Shown here: piece after piece, positions 12,611 through 25,365 of the stretch
Layout: each line of letters starts with the position of its first letter
Position numbering within the stretch: the stretch's first letter is position 1
Origin: Peromyscus leucopus
Taxonomy: Eukaryota > Chordata > Mammalia > Rodentia > Cricetidae
DNA: 64,000 nt
Assembly: GCF_004664715.2 (NCBI RefSeq)
Contig: NC_051084.1
Coordinates: forward strand, 58,399,334 to 58,463,333
Direction: 5' to 3'
The notes under the pieces: model-generated
What the model was told of the DNA's origin: nothing
Database searches by the model: none
What the model saw: only the letters and a program-made list of their open reading frames with translations
Made by a program: the position numbers and the translations under genes

Positions 12611-12821
12611 AATCATAACAGAAGTTGGGGTGAGGGGATTTCCAGAGTTCAGGACTCTGATTGGCTGACATTTGTCTAGAGCATAGGGGATGTTTGGAAT
12701 ATCATGTATTTCCTCTTAGATGCAGGCCCCAAGTCCAGGTGTTGCCTGCCAGAAGCTGTGTCTGGGCCTCTAAGCCTGTCATGGCAGCTGTGTGGTCAAG
12801 CTGTTTTGGGGCCCGCCCACA
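12419..12821 (-). mobile_element. Solo LTR, class I-like, with (TG)n expansion
   Basis: The unit starts TG and ends CA on the + strand. Read on the minus strand it has a CCAAT box (agccaatcagag), a poly-A signal (AATAAA, complement near 12479) and a U5-like end with ggtggtcttttgggggtcc. A 65-bp (TG)n tract (12544-12608) lies between the CCAAT box and the R-like part. I could not find a target duplication. Confidence 0.6.
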
Positions 12822-12939
12822 AAAGCTACAAAATTAGGAAAGGTTTGTTTTGAGCAGTGCATCTTAAAATCTTTTCTACCCGCTTCTTCCTTTGATAATC
12901 TTCTTAAAAAAAAAAAAAAAAAAAAAAAGTCAATGTTTT

Positions 12940-14530
12940 AAAAAGTCAAAGGCCACTTAAGAAAGAGTTCACGGGAATTTTTCCCTTCTGAGTCTTTCTC
13001 TCTGCGTCTGCGAATGAACGTGTTTCCTCATCCTCACCAAACGCCTTCTTCAACTGCTGATTCTGTCTGCCGGTGTTTGAGATTTCTCTGCTGCTACCTG
13101 TTGGGCTTCAAGCGTTTTTCCTGTCTTTTAATTCGTTAACTGGCAGAGAGAATGAGCCCACTCCAGACACCTAGAGTGTAGCATTTTAGAGGTTCCGCTC
13201 CAGATTTCTTTGGAAGATGGTAATTTTTTCGGACCTCATCTTGGGATTTCTTTTGAGGACCACCAACTCCTCAAAGTAAGAAATCGGGCCAGGAAAGCAT
13301 GTCCTCTAAACTGCTGGCACCTTTCCCTCATCCTGGAATGGGGCTGAATATTTTACTTTCTTCTCTCAAACAAGGAACCACTCAGACCTCCTAATTCTAA
13401 TATCTGTACCCACTAAAAGGCCAGTGAAAATGCTTGGTGACTAGAGCTCTGTAAACAGGTACTAAAACTGCACCCTTAACCTAAGGCCTGATGATGTTAG
13501 CTCAGTGGTTAGGGTGGACCCTGGTGAGGGTGCCTAAAAGGGAACATTTTTAGGGAAATTTAGAACATTAGCCTCAACCTCGTGGTAAATGGTGCCTGTA
13601 TCTTTGGGACTTTTCAAAGTTCCTGTATCTCCTAGCCTGTCCCTTCAGCAACACTTAAGAGTGCTACAGGCCAACGACTGTTTTAAATTAAAATTGGACA
13701 ATGGTTAAATTCTTTCTCTCTCCCTCTCTAGAAGCTGAGAGACCTCAAACTGATTATAGCTACTCTGAGCTGAGACTGTGAAATTCCTTCCTCTGTTTAT
13801 TTTGCAAATTGAGGCCTACCTGCTGGGGCCATAGAAACGGCTTCCTCTTTAGTCTTAACAGCTAAAGTCTGTTTTTTGTAAAGTTACACGTTTAATCTGT
13901 GAGATATGTGGATACCACAGTGACTTGAACCGGATGGGAGATGGGCTCCCCTTATCAGGAAGCTGGGTTCATGTGGCTTGCGGTCATCTTGGCTGGTGAC
14001 CTCATCAATGTGGAAGCAGCCATGTGACCTCACCACCATTTTGGTTAATGTAACCATGTAACATAAACCAAGTATGGCAACACCCATAGAACTTCCTGGT
14101 CCTACTGAGCCCTCTGATTAACATGCATCTCTTTTTTTAATTAGACTAACGAGACGCCACCAGACCTCCCAGATGGTTTGTTTTATTTCCCTTAATGTTC
14201 TACTTGTTTTTTTGTTAAGTTTCAAACCCAGGACACATGGCAGCTGAGGTGCCTATTCAATATATCAAAGCAGACCTGGTCTCAAGGTTCTCCTAGCATC
14301 CTTACCTGCCACAGGAAATGAATGGCACACCCCTCCCTCTACCCTGACCTCTCCAGCCCAGGGGCTGGGCTGCCCTTCCCCAAGAGGCTCCTCCCTAAAT
14401 AATCCAGATATTTCTGTTACCCATCCTTTTTCGTACCTTTGTTCTCTTGGCTGCTGCCCCTGGTCCCACTCTCTCCCCTCTCTTTCCCTCTCCACCTCTC
14501 CCCACATGGCCCAGCTCAGTCAGGGTCATG
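12940..14530 (+). mobile_element. Degraded retroviral-like stretch (tentative)
   Basis: The segment 12990-13058 resembles 18893-18962 (both go from ctctct/tctgcg through a cctt/ccttct-tcaact block), as the R ends of two LTRs would. What follows has no long frame. I can only say that it is LTR-associated sequence with possible retroviral leader remnants. Confidence 0.3.
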
Positions 14531-14534
14531 TCCA

Positions 14535-15044
14535 TGGCTGTTGTTAGTTGCTTTTAACTCTTCACTCTTTGGGGGGCCTACTACCCAGCTCCCACATAAA
14601 TCGTACACAGAGGCTTATTATGACTTATGAATGCCCGACCTTAGCTTGGCTTGTTTCTAGCCAGCTTTTCTTACCTTAAATTATCCCATCTGCCTTTTGC
14701 CTCTGGGCTTTTACCTTTCTCTTTTTCTGTACCCCTTTCTGTACTTCTTACTCCATGGCTTGCAGTGTAGCTGGCCCCTTCTTTTCTCAATCCTTGATCC
14801 CTCTTGCTTCTTCTATTTATTCTCTCTGCCTGCCAGCCCCACCTATCCTTTCTCCTGCCTCACCATTGGCCGTTCAGCTCTTTATTAGACCATCAGGTGT
14901 TTTAGACAGGCAAAGTAACTAACACAGCTTCACAGAGTTCCACAAATGTAACATAAAAGAATGCAACACATCTTTGCATCATTAAACAAAGGTTCTACAG
15001 CATAAATAAATGTAACACATCTTAAAATAATATTCTACAACACA
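14535..15044 (-). mobile_element. Solo LTR, class II ERV type, 6-bp target duplication
   Basis: The element starts TGGC and ends ACACA on the + strand and is flanked on both sides by tgtcca (14529-14534 and 15045-15050). On the minus strand it contains ggtctaataaagagctgaac with AATAAA, and a gaggcaggagaaaggatagg block typical of an IAP-related rodent LTR. No internal retroviral sequence remains, so it is a solo LTR formed by recombination. Confidence 0.82.
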
Positions 15045-15849
15045 TGTCCACTCTGTACTTTCCCAGATATCTCTGCCTCTGGCTATATTTTCCCACTTAC
15101 TATAATAAACTTTCTCTTCCATCATTCCTAGGAGCAGGCATGTCCTTCTCTTTCCTTTTTATTTATTTTATTCATCCAAGTTTTCATTTTGAGACGTTAG
15201 GTTACAGTAACAAGGATTTAACCAACAATAGTCAAACCTAATATGATTGCCACCTGAGTTCTTTTACATGTTTTTGTCTGCTTTGCTTTCTGGTTACTAT
15301 CCTAGATTACAGAGATTTAAACCCAGTTTACATATGGACTCTCCTAATTTAAGTAGTATTCAAAAAAATAATTAAGAGAAAGGACAAACATGAGATCAAG
15401 GGGACCCTAAGGCCAAAACTGGTCCTTTTTGTTTAGGCTACTATTTGAGGTGCAAAAAGGTTCCAAGTCCGTTCTGCATGAGCTAGAGATTGCTTAAGTC
15501 TGTATTACAAAAAAAAACTGGGCCATTGTGTAGATTCTGGAAATGGAAACAAGGCTTTCTCTCTCAGAGTCCACGTCATCCCTAAAGGGGAAGGTTAGGA
15601 TTGAACGAGCATGCTCTCCACCTCAGTGCCTCCTGCGGAGGAGGTTTGGAAGGAGCGCGCCTCTCTCTTCTGATAGTGATACCTGGGGTAGAAGTGGAAA
15701 CTGCTGGGGATGAAGGCTGCAGGTGTGCCAAGCTAGAATCAGTCCCACCCCAGAAACCAGTCTAGTTACTCCAACCACCCTTTCGATTGGCTAGGAGTCA
15801 CCCTCTCCTGATGCTGGAGTAAGAGACTCAGGAAGGGTTAGGAGAACTG

Positions 15850-16410
15850 AAGAACCAGCCTGTCTCCATCTTAGGAGTAAAAGCTACCTTACAGGAAAGA
15901 CAAATTAGGCTCATTCCTGTTATAATTAAATTTCTGTTTCTCTAGGATTGGGCCATGCCCCACCTGTAACCTTAACTACAAATGGTTCTGTACTGTCTAT
16001 TCCAGGAATGGCAGTCATGGTTTTTGTTTCAAAAAGTTGTCTATAACCATCTTGAACCCTCCCTTTATTTCAAAAGGTTACACGACCACCTATGACTACC
16101 TTGTTATGCCCCTGGCAACCATGTCTATGTCTCGGGAGCCCACGTAGGATTAACTTGTTATGCTTATGTTCTGCTCCTGTAACCCCGACTATTTTGCCTG
16201 CCAAATCCCCCTTTGGAAACTCCCAATCCCTGAGCTACAAAAGCTTTGTCTTCCTCACATCCAATGCTGACCTCTGGAACCCCTTAGGGGAAGGCAGCCC
16301 ATGTACATGAATAAAAATGCTTGCTTTAATTAACTGCTTGCTGTAATTAATTTGGCCATGATGATTTGGGTCGGTGGTCTTTCTCCTCCCATCTTTGGGA
16401 TTAACAGAAC
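15850..16410 (+). mobile_element. LTR-like segment, class I type
   Basis: The segment has a TATA-like gctacaaaagc at 16225, AATAAA at 16309 and a U5-like end with gggtcggtggtctttc (16368-16383), in the right order and spacing for a gammaretrovirus-type LTR on the + strand. I could not place the 5' end or a target duplication. Confidence 0.5.
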
Positions 16411-18560
16411 CTCTACTGGTCTCTCCTAATCTCGTTTTCACTTTACACATGGGGACAAACCCCTCCAACATTCCTTCAAGTTCCCTACCAGCTTGCCTCC
16501 TAGACTCAGGTGCTTAGGAAGGGAGTCTTAGCCTGTTTCTCAATCCATGCATTGTCTAAATATCCTCTAAAAAATAATAAAAAGTGGCCCCCAGGGAGAA
16601 TCCTTTAACTATAATGCCATCCTACACCTAAGAGGTGTTCTGTAAATGAGAGAGACAGTCCCCTAAATTCCCCTGTGTCTGGCATACTACAGGATGGACC
16701 CACACACAGACTCTAATAGATTCTAGCAGGCTTTGTGAGTCTAATCAAGGTTTGTATTTTAAAAGTGCTTAATTTCTGCTCAGCTTCACCTAAACATTGC
16801 AGATTAATTAAAAAATAATAAACTAGTACAACTGACCCTCGGATATTCAGTAATTATATTTGGAGACCTAAACTGATGTGGACAGACAGAGGAATTAATA
16901 GGCAAAATGCTTTTTGCCTTGTCAGCCAAGGTCAACTAAGTCCCAGGGAATTGTGGGGTATCTCTAAGTATCCTGTAACTATGGAAAGTTACTTGTTCTC
17001 TTGTTCAGGGACACCATGGAGCTGTGACTCTAATTAGTTTCCAGTCTGCAAAGAAGAGGATCAACAAGAGGAAAAACACCTCCACACTTTCAAATAAAGC
17101 AATGAGCAAGCAAGGCCTTTGACTTATCCTCACACAGTTGGATTAACTGGCAAAAGAGAAACTAGAAGAGCCAGGAGTTCTACCCAAGCCCAAATAAGTT
17201 CTAAGGACCAGATCGTCAACTGGCCTTTAAAAAAAAAAAAGTCATTTATTTTAGCCACCTTCATGATCTTAAACACCCAGAAGGAAAGTATAACCAGGGT
17301 TAAAATAACCAATATGTGTGTCTCTTTAAAGTCCTCAGATGTTATACATATAACCATATGAGATGCTATTTGGACAACTATTTCCCACTAGTGATTCTCT
17401 AGCCTGTGTCCTAACCATCATGTTTCCTGGTTAAATGAGGCTGCAAGAAACTGGATTGTCAGACTTACAGATGCTGATGTCTAGTAGTGACATCAACAAA
17501 TGGAACCTGGGTTTCATTCAGGTTTGGCCCATATTGTCCTCTACTGGACATTACAGCTGCTACATGGACAGAGGCATCTCTTGCTGGTAAGGCCCTGCCA
17601 ATAGGCCTTCAACAGGATTCTGAAAAGAAGGTTTCTGGTACAGTCCAGCCAGGTATACAATTATGCCTCACTTTATTAAATAGATCTTAACCATGATGGT
17701 GAGGAATTTTTCTCATTAACCTTGTCTTGCAGTGTTCCCATGAGGTTACAGTTAAAAACAAACAAACAAAAACTCAGTGTCCAACTTCTCAACTTAAACT
17801 GATGGATGAAAGGTTTTTTGAATGAACTCTTGAACCAAACAAACGCACACTCCGTGGTGTACATCTTATGGTTGTCAATGGTAAAATCATTAATCTCATT
17901 GATGCCTATGACAAAACCTGCAAAGCATTCTTTGGTTTTCTTGCCCATTCTTTTCCTCTAAGTACAAAACTTCCCCAACTATTTTTCTAACTATGCTCTC
18001 AGTTATAGGACTGCTAACCATCTCACTTCTTGTGTGATGCTACTCCACTCGTATGACAAGCTCCAAAGATGCACACCATCCCCAGATGGCTGCCTTATGC
18101 CCTGGATCATCCCCATTGGTTGAGTTTTATCTTGGCCCCCTAGGTAGACCCTCATCTGAAGCACTCTGACTGCTGCGCCTTCATCCTTGACCTTTTGTCA
18201 GCTCAAAGCAGCTAAGAGCTGTTGTCACCCCCAAGTCCCCTAACAGCAGTTAGGGTGACCTTTGAGAGGAAATGAGAGACCAGGAGTTAGACTCCCTAAT
18301 AATGTCCTGCTGAAGGACTACACTTCCCAGCTTCCCTTTTGGACTAAGGAAGTCATTTCTCACTCGTTTCCATTCCTATAAGAGGCAGTGTCCCATCTTC
18401 CCCTATAGGTATTTTGGCCATCAACACAGGTGGGTGACAAAATGCCTATCACCACGAAGAGACATTGTTCTGACTAAGGTCAGACGGAGCTTCTCTTTCT
18501 GTCTCTCTACAGTTGCCTCTTTAATAATCTAACACTCCTTGATAGGCAGAAAGATAGGAA
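16410..18560. other. Repeat-like stretch, possible ERV remnants
   Basis: There are no long open frames. Around 17980-18100 a short hydrophobic reading frame, broken by a stop, resembles a retroviral envelope membrane segment, but this is weak. I cannot name any domain. Confidence 0.25.
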
Positions 18561-18569
18561 GAGGGGCCA

Positions 18570-18975
18570 TGGCTGGGTAATAAAGGTGACAAATTTCCAA
18601 GATGGTTGGCTACTTCCTCACCCTCCTGATTTGAGACAAAGCCTGGCAGCTTGAAACCAAAGGCCATATGGGATATTGTCACCCACCAGGTGCCCCCCCC
18701 CCACTAATGGACTGACTCAATAAGATCAGAACATGTCATTCAATAGTTGTGGGCCAATCAACCATCCTATCTGTCTTCTAACAGACTAACCCTAAAGTAG
18801 GGGAGGGAAGCTCCTCAGAGGCCTAAGCCCCAGTTTTCAAGAGGAGACTGGAGTTCTCGGCTTCCAGAGCCCCACCTCTGCTTTGCAGAGCATCTTTTTC
18901 TCTGTGTGTCTGCCGCATGTGTTTGCCCACCCCCAGTAAAAGCCTTTCTTCAACTACTAAAAAGAAAAACAGACA
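18570..18975 (+). mobile_element. LTR-like segment (tentative)
   Basis: A caatcaac/CCAAT-like motif (18755), a GC-rich part and an AGTAAA poly-A-like signal in cccagtaaaagcc (18934) followed by ctttcttcaac give an LTR-like order. The end resembles 12990-13058. Confidence 0.4.
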
Positions 18976-19041
18976 GAAGGAAGGAAGGAAGGAAGGAAGG
19001 AAGGAAGGAAGGAAGGAAGGAAGGAAGGAAGGAAGGAAGAA
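18976..19041. repeat. (GAAG)n microsatellite
   Basis: About fifteen near-perfect gaag units, purine-only. Confidence 0.95.
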
Positions 19042-19555
19042 GTTTATGAAAAAACAACAGAGGTGTTTTGTGCCTAAAGCAAAAAAGGGAAATATAGCCC
19101 ATGCAGGTCATGGGAAACGGTTATAAGAAATTAGATACTGTGGCAAAGAACCTTATTCCTTTACACTTTCTGCCATGGCTCACCTTGTGTGACAAGTTGT
19201 GGCGTCAGTAGCTTCTTCCTGTATACACCTAGGTTAGATGTAGGTACAGATGATTTTCTGAAGTGTTCCTATTAAATATTATCCCAAAATAAATCAACAG
19301 CTCTCCAATACATCATCATGTATATGTCATTTTTATGTCTTAATAGTAGTTAAGCCTTTTTCTAATGTGACTAAAGTAAAACATGACACACATTTCATTC
19401 TGTGGTACAATTTCTCTGCACCCTTTCGATTGTTTTAAACTAGTAACGCTCTCAAGTCTCTGAAACCTGTGCCACCAAATTTTTCAGTTCCTCGCTGCTA
19501 TTATTTGACTTTAAGAAAGTTTTAATATTAAAAAAAAAAAAGAAAGTTTTAATAC

Positions 19556-19730
19556 AGCTGAGCATGGGGTGGTAGACGCTTTTAATCCCAGCACTCAAGA
19601 GGCAGAGGCAGATGAGTTTCTTAGAATTTGAGGCCGGCCCGGCCTACATAGTGAATTCCAAGACAGCCAAGGTTACACAGAGAGACCATGTCTCAAAACA
19701 AACAAACAAACAAACAAACAAAAAAACGAA
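19556..19730 (+). repeat. B1 SINE with (CAAA)n tail
   Basis: Blocks cttttaatcccagcactcaa, agaggcagaggcagatgag and gagagaccatgtctcaaaac are in order, followed by a (caaa)n tail. Confidence 0.9.
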
Positions 19731-19734
19731 AGAA

Positions 19735-21040
19735 AATGAAAAAGAAAAGAGTTGCGATATAAAGATAATATATAGATGAAAATACTAAAAATCTACAGAC
19801 ACTTTGAAAATCTGGCGAGTGGTTGAATCTTTTATTCCTTTAATGCCTAGAACTCTCTTTATATTTATTCTCAACTTCAATTACACAGGATTGTAGTCAA
19901 TTTTTAGCCTCTTTTGTTCTAAGTTCTTAGATGTTTTTTCCACATCATAATTCTCTAGCTTCCATTGTGTTGTTTCCTGTTATGACATTATTAAACATAG
20001 TCTTTTTTGTCATTGTTGTCTTTCACAGAATGACAGGCAGCACGTGGGGTTATTTCACAATGCAGTTCCTTCCTGAGTAGACATTCACACACGCACCCAC
20101 ACACATGCACATGGCCACTGCATAAGAAAATACGGTTCCTAAGCCCTTGAATTCTCCGACTATCCTTTTCCTCTCTATTGGAAGCATCCCTTCACCGTAA
20201 GTTATCCTACACCCTGTACCTTGCCAGATGCCCTGCATCTCTTTCTTACAAAGAACCTGGTGCCAACCACAGCTTCTGGAAGTCCTGCATTACAGGGCCT
20301 ACTATAGGCATGCATAGGAAACCTACTGTAGGGAAACCAAGGAAGGAGGCAGACGTACCCCCCACCCCCTGATCCCCAGCTGGCAAACAGTCTGTCCAGC
20401 ACAACAGAATTCTCCATATGAGTTACATCCTGCCTGTAACTAGACTGGCCCAACTACTGAGTTACATCTATTGTGATTAAACTTGCCCCAAAAGGTGTTT
20501 GTTAGATGAGAGGGACGCACAGTGGTGTATGAAATAGGAAACTAGATGCTCAAAGGTTTAAGAATGAAACCTATCAAAAGGCATGCATGCTCAGTTAAAC
20601 AAAATCTCAGAGGCCTTAACCATAGTCTGATTTATAAGATTCTAGCTTATTCTAGAAATGAAGATCTTTACTTCAGTAGAACATGAAGTGAGGCGGTTCA
20701 GGAGTAAATGCTGCTGATGGGGTGTTCGGTTATCTCATGCACTTAAGTTCAATGAAGTTCTGAATGATTTCATGCGTAGCTTGAGTAAACATGAAATACA
20801 AGAGGCGATGGAGCAGGAAAAGAGACACCCACATATGCTAGATGGTTCATTTTGTTATCCATATGTTATGTATTAGAGTATGTGCTACCCTCATTCAGAA
20901 AGAATTACTTTTAATAATACTTATGGGATTATTTCTTCTGTACCGGGGAAAATTTATTATAAAAGGGGTGGGAACTTATTCCAGTTTATTAATATCAGCG
21001 TATCATTTTTCTGAGTAGTAGGACCAGAAAGATTCTGTCC
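19735..21040. other. Unannotated intergenic stretch
   Basis: Nothing recognisable. The short frames at 20050-20450 on both strands overlap each other and show no splice context. Confidence 0.45.
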
Positions 21041-21045
21041 ACTTT

Positions 21046-21188
21046 ATTTTCTTTTGAGATAGAATGTCATGTATCCCACCCAGACTAGCCTCAAACTAGT
21101 GATCTAAGCAAGGATGGCTTTGACTTCTTGACCCTCTTGCGGAAAGTGCTAGAGAGATGACAGGCATATGCCGCCACGCCCAACTTCT
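21046..21188 (-). repeat. Old B1-like SINE
   Basis: A T-rich start with ttttgagatagaatgtcatg and the end atatgccgccacgcccaact fit a diverged minus-strand B1/proto-B1. Confidence 0.65.
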
Positions 21189-21189
21189 G

Positions 21190-22838
21190 CTCTACATTTA
21201 AAAATGTCAGTTTTGATACTTTTGATACCTGACTCACAGCCAGTTGAATATTAAAAAGTATGTATTATAGCTGCATACGATTACCAGTAATATCTTAAAA
21301 ACTTGAACTCTTTCTACATAGTTAGCCTTTTGCTTTAGCAAAATTACACTGACTATGTCCAAGTGAGCTAAGACTATTTACTCTAAAGTGCTCCATGCCC
21401 CAAATAATTCTGAACCATATGGCAGAAATTTGATACAGATGGCTAAACTTGCTGTCATACTTGTTAATTATTAATAGTAAAAACCCAACACAGAGAGTTA
21501 GATGTGACACAGTGACCCCTCAGAACTATGTGCTTGCATGAAATTCTGTCAGAATATCACCTTAGAGTACTCAAAACTGAGTAAGACAACAGGCAAAGAT
21601 AAGCGATAAAGGGAGAAATGTGTACACTTCCCGTACTTTAGGTGACTTAGCATAATAGCATTCAGATAGAAAACCTTCGAGGGCTGTGGACATGTTCAAC
21701 TAGTTTTTCTTTTTCCAAGCCAGCATAACACTTGGTTTGCATATTCATAATGGAAAGGTTAGCTTGCTCAACTTCATGATTCTCTTGCACCGTTTTTGAC
21801 AGGCTCATCTCCTGAATCATCATGTGCCTCAGGCTTTACTTAGAGCCACCTCTGGAAGACTGGTTTCGCACATCTACTCACCTTTCAAAGTATCTCCAAC
21901 GCAGGCCACTCATTCTGTGTCCCAGGTGGCTAATGAGTCATTTTCCTCTCCCCAGCCGACAGAACAGGATATCAAAGCCTCGTTTATCTTTCTGGGTGGA
22001 TACAGCATCATTAAGCTTAAATATGCCCTTTGCCAACAGACTTGAGGGTTGGGTTTAGTTATTAACTGGCTGAGCCTCCACCCAGCTAACTATTCTAGGA
22101 AATAATTTGGTGAGTCAGGTGTTTTTATATTCATATTTTAGCAACCAGTAATCTGCCCTGGGTGCTGCAGCTGAAGGCTGAACGTCCTGGAAAAAAAATC
22201 TGTCTTCAGGTTTCCAATACTTCAAAGGCCTCCGAGGGCCCAACCCGCAGAAAGATGCTTTGTATGTTTCAACACAATTGTTTTTGTGTTTCTCTTTTGT
22301 ATGGCACTGCCCTGCTTGTTACAAAAGGTCACGGTTCGCCTGCCTGGATCTTGATGAAGCTGGGAAGGCTGGCCATCATTCACAAAGCCCCCTTCTGACT
22401 TCGAGAGTATGAAGAGAGAAAGCCACAGTGACAGTTTGTCATGAAACAGGACTGCAAAGTGAGCGGCTCTGCCTCTCCTGGTATCAGAGTCGTGACCGTG
22501 TGCCTCTCTGTCTAAAGCGATTTGACTCACCGGCTTGTTTTCCTTCTAGCAGCTGGTGTTGCAAGCATGCCAAGTGACAGAATTTCCATCACCCTTCTCC
22601 CAACAAACATGCATATGGAGAAGAATCAAGGGCTGGGGAGAGAGAGAGAGAGAGAGACAGCTGCTTGCGTGGCCCCTCCCCCCACCCCGCCCTGCTCCAC
22701 CTTTTCACAGGAGTAACCATAAAAGAGTCTTTAGAGGTAAGAACTCTGCTAACTTATAAAAACACAAACACAGATAAATTTCCTAAAGGTTAAGGCATAA
22801 GGAAATTTATTTTAGGGAAAAAGTCCTCCTAAAATCAA
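21190..22838. other. Low-repeat intergenic stretch upstream of the gene
   Basis: I see few repeats from 21190 to 22838 apart from a (GA)n run near 22641. Two TGAGTCA (AP-1-type) sites lie at 21934-21940 and 22111-22117. This is the longest low-repeat block upstream of the promoter. Confidence 0.4.
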
Positions 22839-22855
22839 ATGATAGTTAATTTTCT

Positions 22856-23553
22856 TTTTTTTTAATTAAGAAAATATTTTATTCATTTTACATACCATTC
22901 AAAGATCCCCCTCTTCCCTCCTCCTGCCCCTCCAGCCTCCCCCTCCCAACCGACCCCCCATTCCCTCCTACAAGAAGGTAAGGCCTCCCATGAGGAGTCA
23001 GCAGAACATGGTACATTCAGTTGAGGTAGGTCCAAGCCCCTCCCCCTGCCTCAAGGCTGTGTGAGGTGTCCCATCATAGGTAGTGGGCTACAAAAGCCAG
23101 CTCATGCACCAGTGATGGATTCTGATCCTATTGCCAGGGGCCCCTTAAGCAGATCAAGCTACACAACTATCTCACTATGCAGAGAGCCTAGTCCAGTCCT
23201 GTGGAGGCTCCACAGCTGTTGATCTAAATTTCATGAGTTCCCACGAGCTTGGTTTGGATGTCTCTGTAGGTTTCCCCATCATGATCTTGATGCCCTTGGT
23301 CATCGAATCCCTCTTCTCTCTCTTCGACTGGACCCCTGGAGCTTGGCCTGGTGTTTGGCTATGGATCTCTGCATCGGCTTCCATTAGTTACTGGAGCTAG
23401 TGTATTCACTGATCTGATTACTGGGTTAGCCAGTTCGGTCACTGCCTCCACTATTGCTAGTAGTCTAAGCTGGGGTCATCCTTGGGGATTCCTGGGAACT
23501 TCCCTAGCACCTGGTTTCTCCCTCTATCATGGTATCTCTTCGATTGCTCTCCC
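22856..23553 (-). mobile_element. 5'-truncated L1 (Lx-like 3' UTR) with 17-bp target duplication
   Basis: The + strand begins with a T run (complement of the poly-A) and a C-rich block (22905-22960, complement of the L1 3' UTR G-rich tract), then reads as the complement of a rodent L1 3' region (gccagctcatgcaccagtga, ctttgac-like and ggatctctgcatcggcttcc). The direct repeats atgatagttaattttct at 22839-22855 and 23554-23570 bracket it exactly, so both ends of the insertion are fixed. Confidence 0.88.
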
Positions 23554-23835
23554 ATGATAGTTAATTTTCTATTGAATTCTTTCCATGTGATAAGTGCTAA
23601 GCCAAAGACAACATGTGTGCTTTTTGTGGTGCATGGTGATGCTCACAACATCACAATATGTTGCCAATATTTTATCACTTTACAGCTGAGCTTTTAGATT
23701 GTGATTCTTCCAGAGCAGCACAGCTGAAGCAAACTTAGAAGGTGTCATTTGTTCTGAAGAACTATTAAAGTGTGTTGTGTTTGTCTGGAAGAGACAAAAC
23801 TCCTGACAAGTATATTGCATATACAGTAATTCTTT

Positions 23836-24062
23836 TAAGATTTATTAATTTTGTGGGTATGGGTATTTGCCTATGTGTGTATGGGAATCAAGTACATGCC
23901 TGGTTCCTTTACAGATCAGAAGAGGGAGGGTATCGGGTTCCCCTGCAAATGGAACCATGGATGGTTGTGTTGCTGGGATCCTATGTGGGTGCTGGGAACT
24001 GAACCTCAGTCCTCTCCAAGAGCAGCAAATGCTCTTAACCCTTGAGCCATCTCGCCAGCCCC
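23836..24062 (-). repeat. B2/B3-type SINE
   Basis: The right end, ttgagccatctcgccagcccc, is the complement of the B2 head. It is preceded by gtgggtgctgggaactgaac. The left end is AT-rich. Confidence 0.85.
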
Positions 24063-24064
24063 TT

Positions 24065-25160
24065 ATGGTATTGTTTTTAAAAGAAAATTAGTACTACTAG
24101 CATATACCCTGCACAGAAAACTTACAACTTGTCTGGTTTGTACATACATAAAACAACATACAGATGTCAAAACTGGTCGTTTACAATTTTTGAAACAAAA
24201 TGATACAAAATGTTCAAAGCAAATGTTTCAAAACAATGAGAAATAAAGAATTCCATCAAAGCATAGTTAAAACTCATAATCTAAGCAGTATTAAGATTCA
24301 GTGGCAAAGTAGTGGGTGATGTTGCTGAAAGCCATAAAGAGGAAAAATAATGTTTTCAGATTGAACAGAGATGGGTTGGAGGGCTCTCACTGTGCATACA
24401 TATATGTATAGACACATATATGAGATTTTATAGAGAGATACATTCATTAAATCACAGGTTATTACCTATGTAGAACTTTTTGCCATAATCCATATGCACT
24501 TTGACTATGCTCTTTACAAACATACGCTTTATGTCTTAACTAATAGATATATTCAGATATAAGGGGAAAAATTAAGTGCTACGTAGTGTGAGAAAATGAA
24601 AAAATAATTAGGGTCATACTGGTAAAGTGATAAATTATCTTAAATACTATATGATATAACTAAAAAAACACTTCTAATTATTTGATAAAGTCGGTATAAA
24701 TCTGATACCAATAGACGGTAAATGCCAGGAAAAAAAGGGAAAGGGCACAGAGCGGGGAAGGGGGATAAAAGCAAGAAAAAAAGCAAGGAATGTTATTTGG
24801 GTATAACTGATGTATAAAAGTCATATACATATTCAAGGTATACAATGTGATATTTAACATATAGAAAAAATGATTACAGCTAAGTTAACCAGCATTTCAC
24901 AAATGTGTAGATGATAAAAATACTGAAGATGTAATCTCAGCAAGGTTCAAGCATATAAATTATTATCACCTGTAGTCACTATGGCACCTTAGAGCTCCAG
25001 GACTTTCTCAAAGGAAAATGGAGAGGAATTGGTTATATGCTACATGTAATCTTCCTATCTATACATTTCAATCTTAACAACAGTGTTTATAGAATCATGT
25101 AAAACCAACATAGAAATGACTGGAAAAATACTTTTAAATGGGCAGCAAAATCATTACTCT
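24065..25160. other. Unannotated AT-rich intergenic stretch
   Basis: No exon or known repeat seen. The frames are short and AT-rich. Confidence 0.45.
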
Positions 25161-25161
25161 T

Positions 25162-25164
<3 letters not shown>

Positions 25165-25226
<62 letters not shown>
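25165..25226. repeat. (TC)n microsatellite
   Basis: A pure (TC)31 tract at the edge of a B1; pyrimidine-only on the + strand. Confidence 0.97.
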
Positions 25227-25229
<3 letters not shown>

Positions 25230-25365
25230 AACACAGGGTCTCTGGATAGTTTTGGATGGTCTGGAACCCTCTATATAGACCAGACTGGCCCTGAACTCAC
25301 AAAGATCTGCCTGCATCTGACTACCAAGTGCTGGGATTAAAGGTGAATGTTATCGCACGTACACA
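25227..25365 (-). repeat. B1 SINE
   Basis: acagggtctctggatagttt, agaccagactggccctgaac and gtgctgggattaaaggtg give a minus-strand B1 that lost its A-tail region to the (TC)n tract. Confidence 0.82.
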
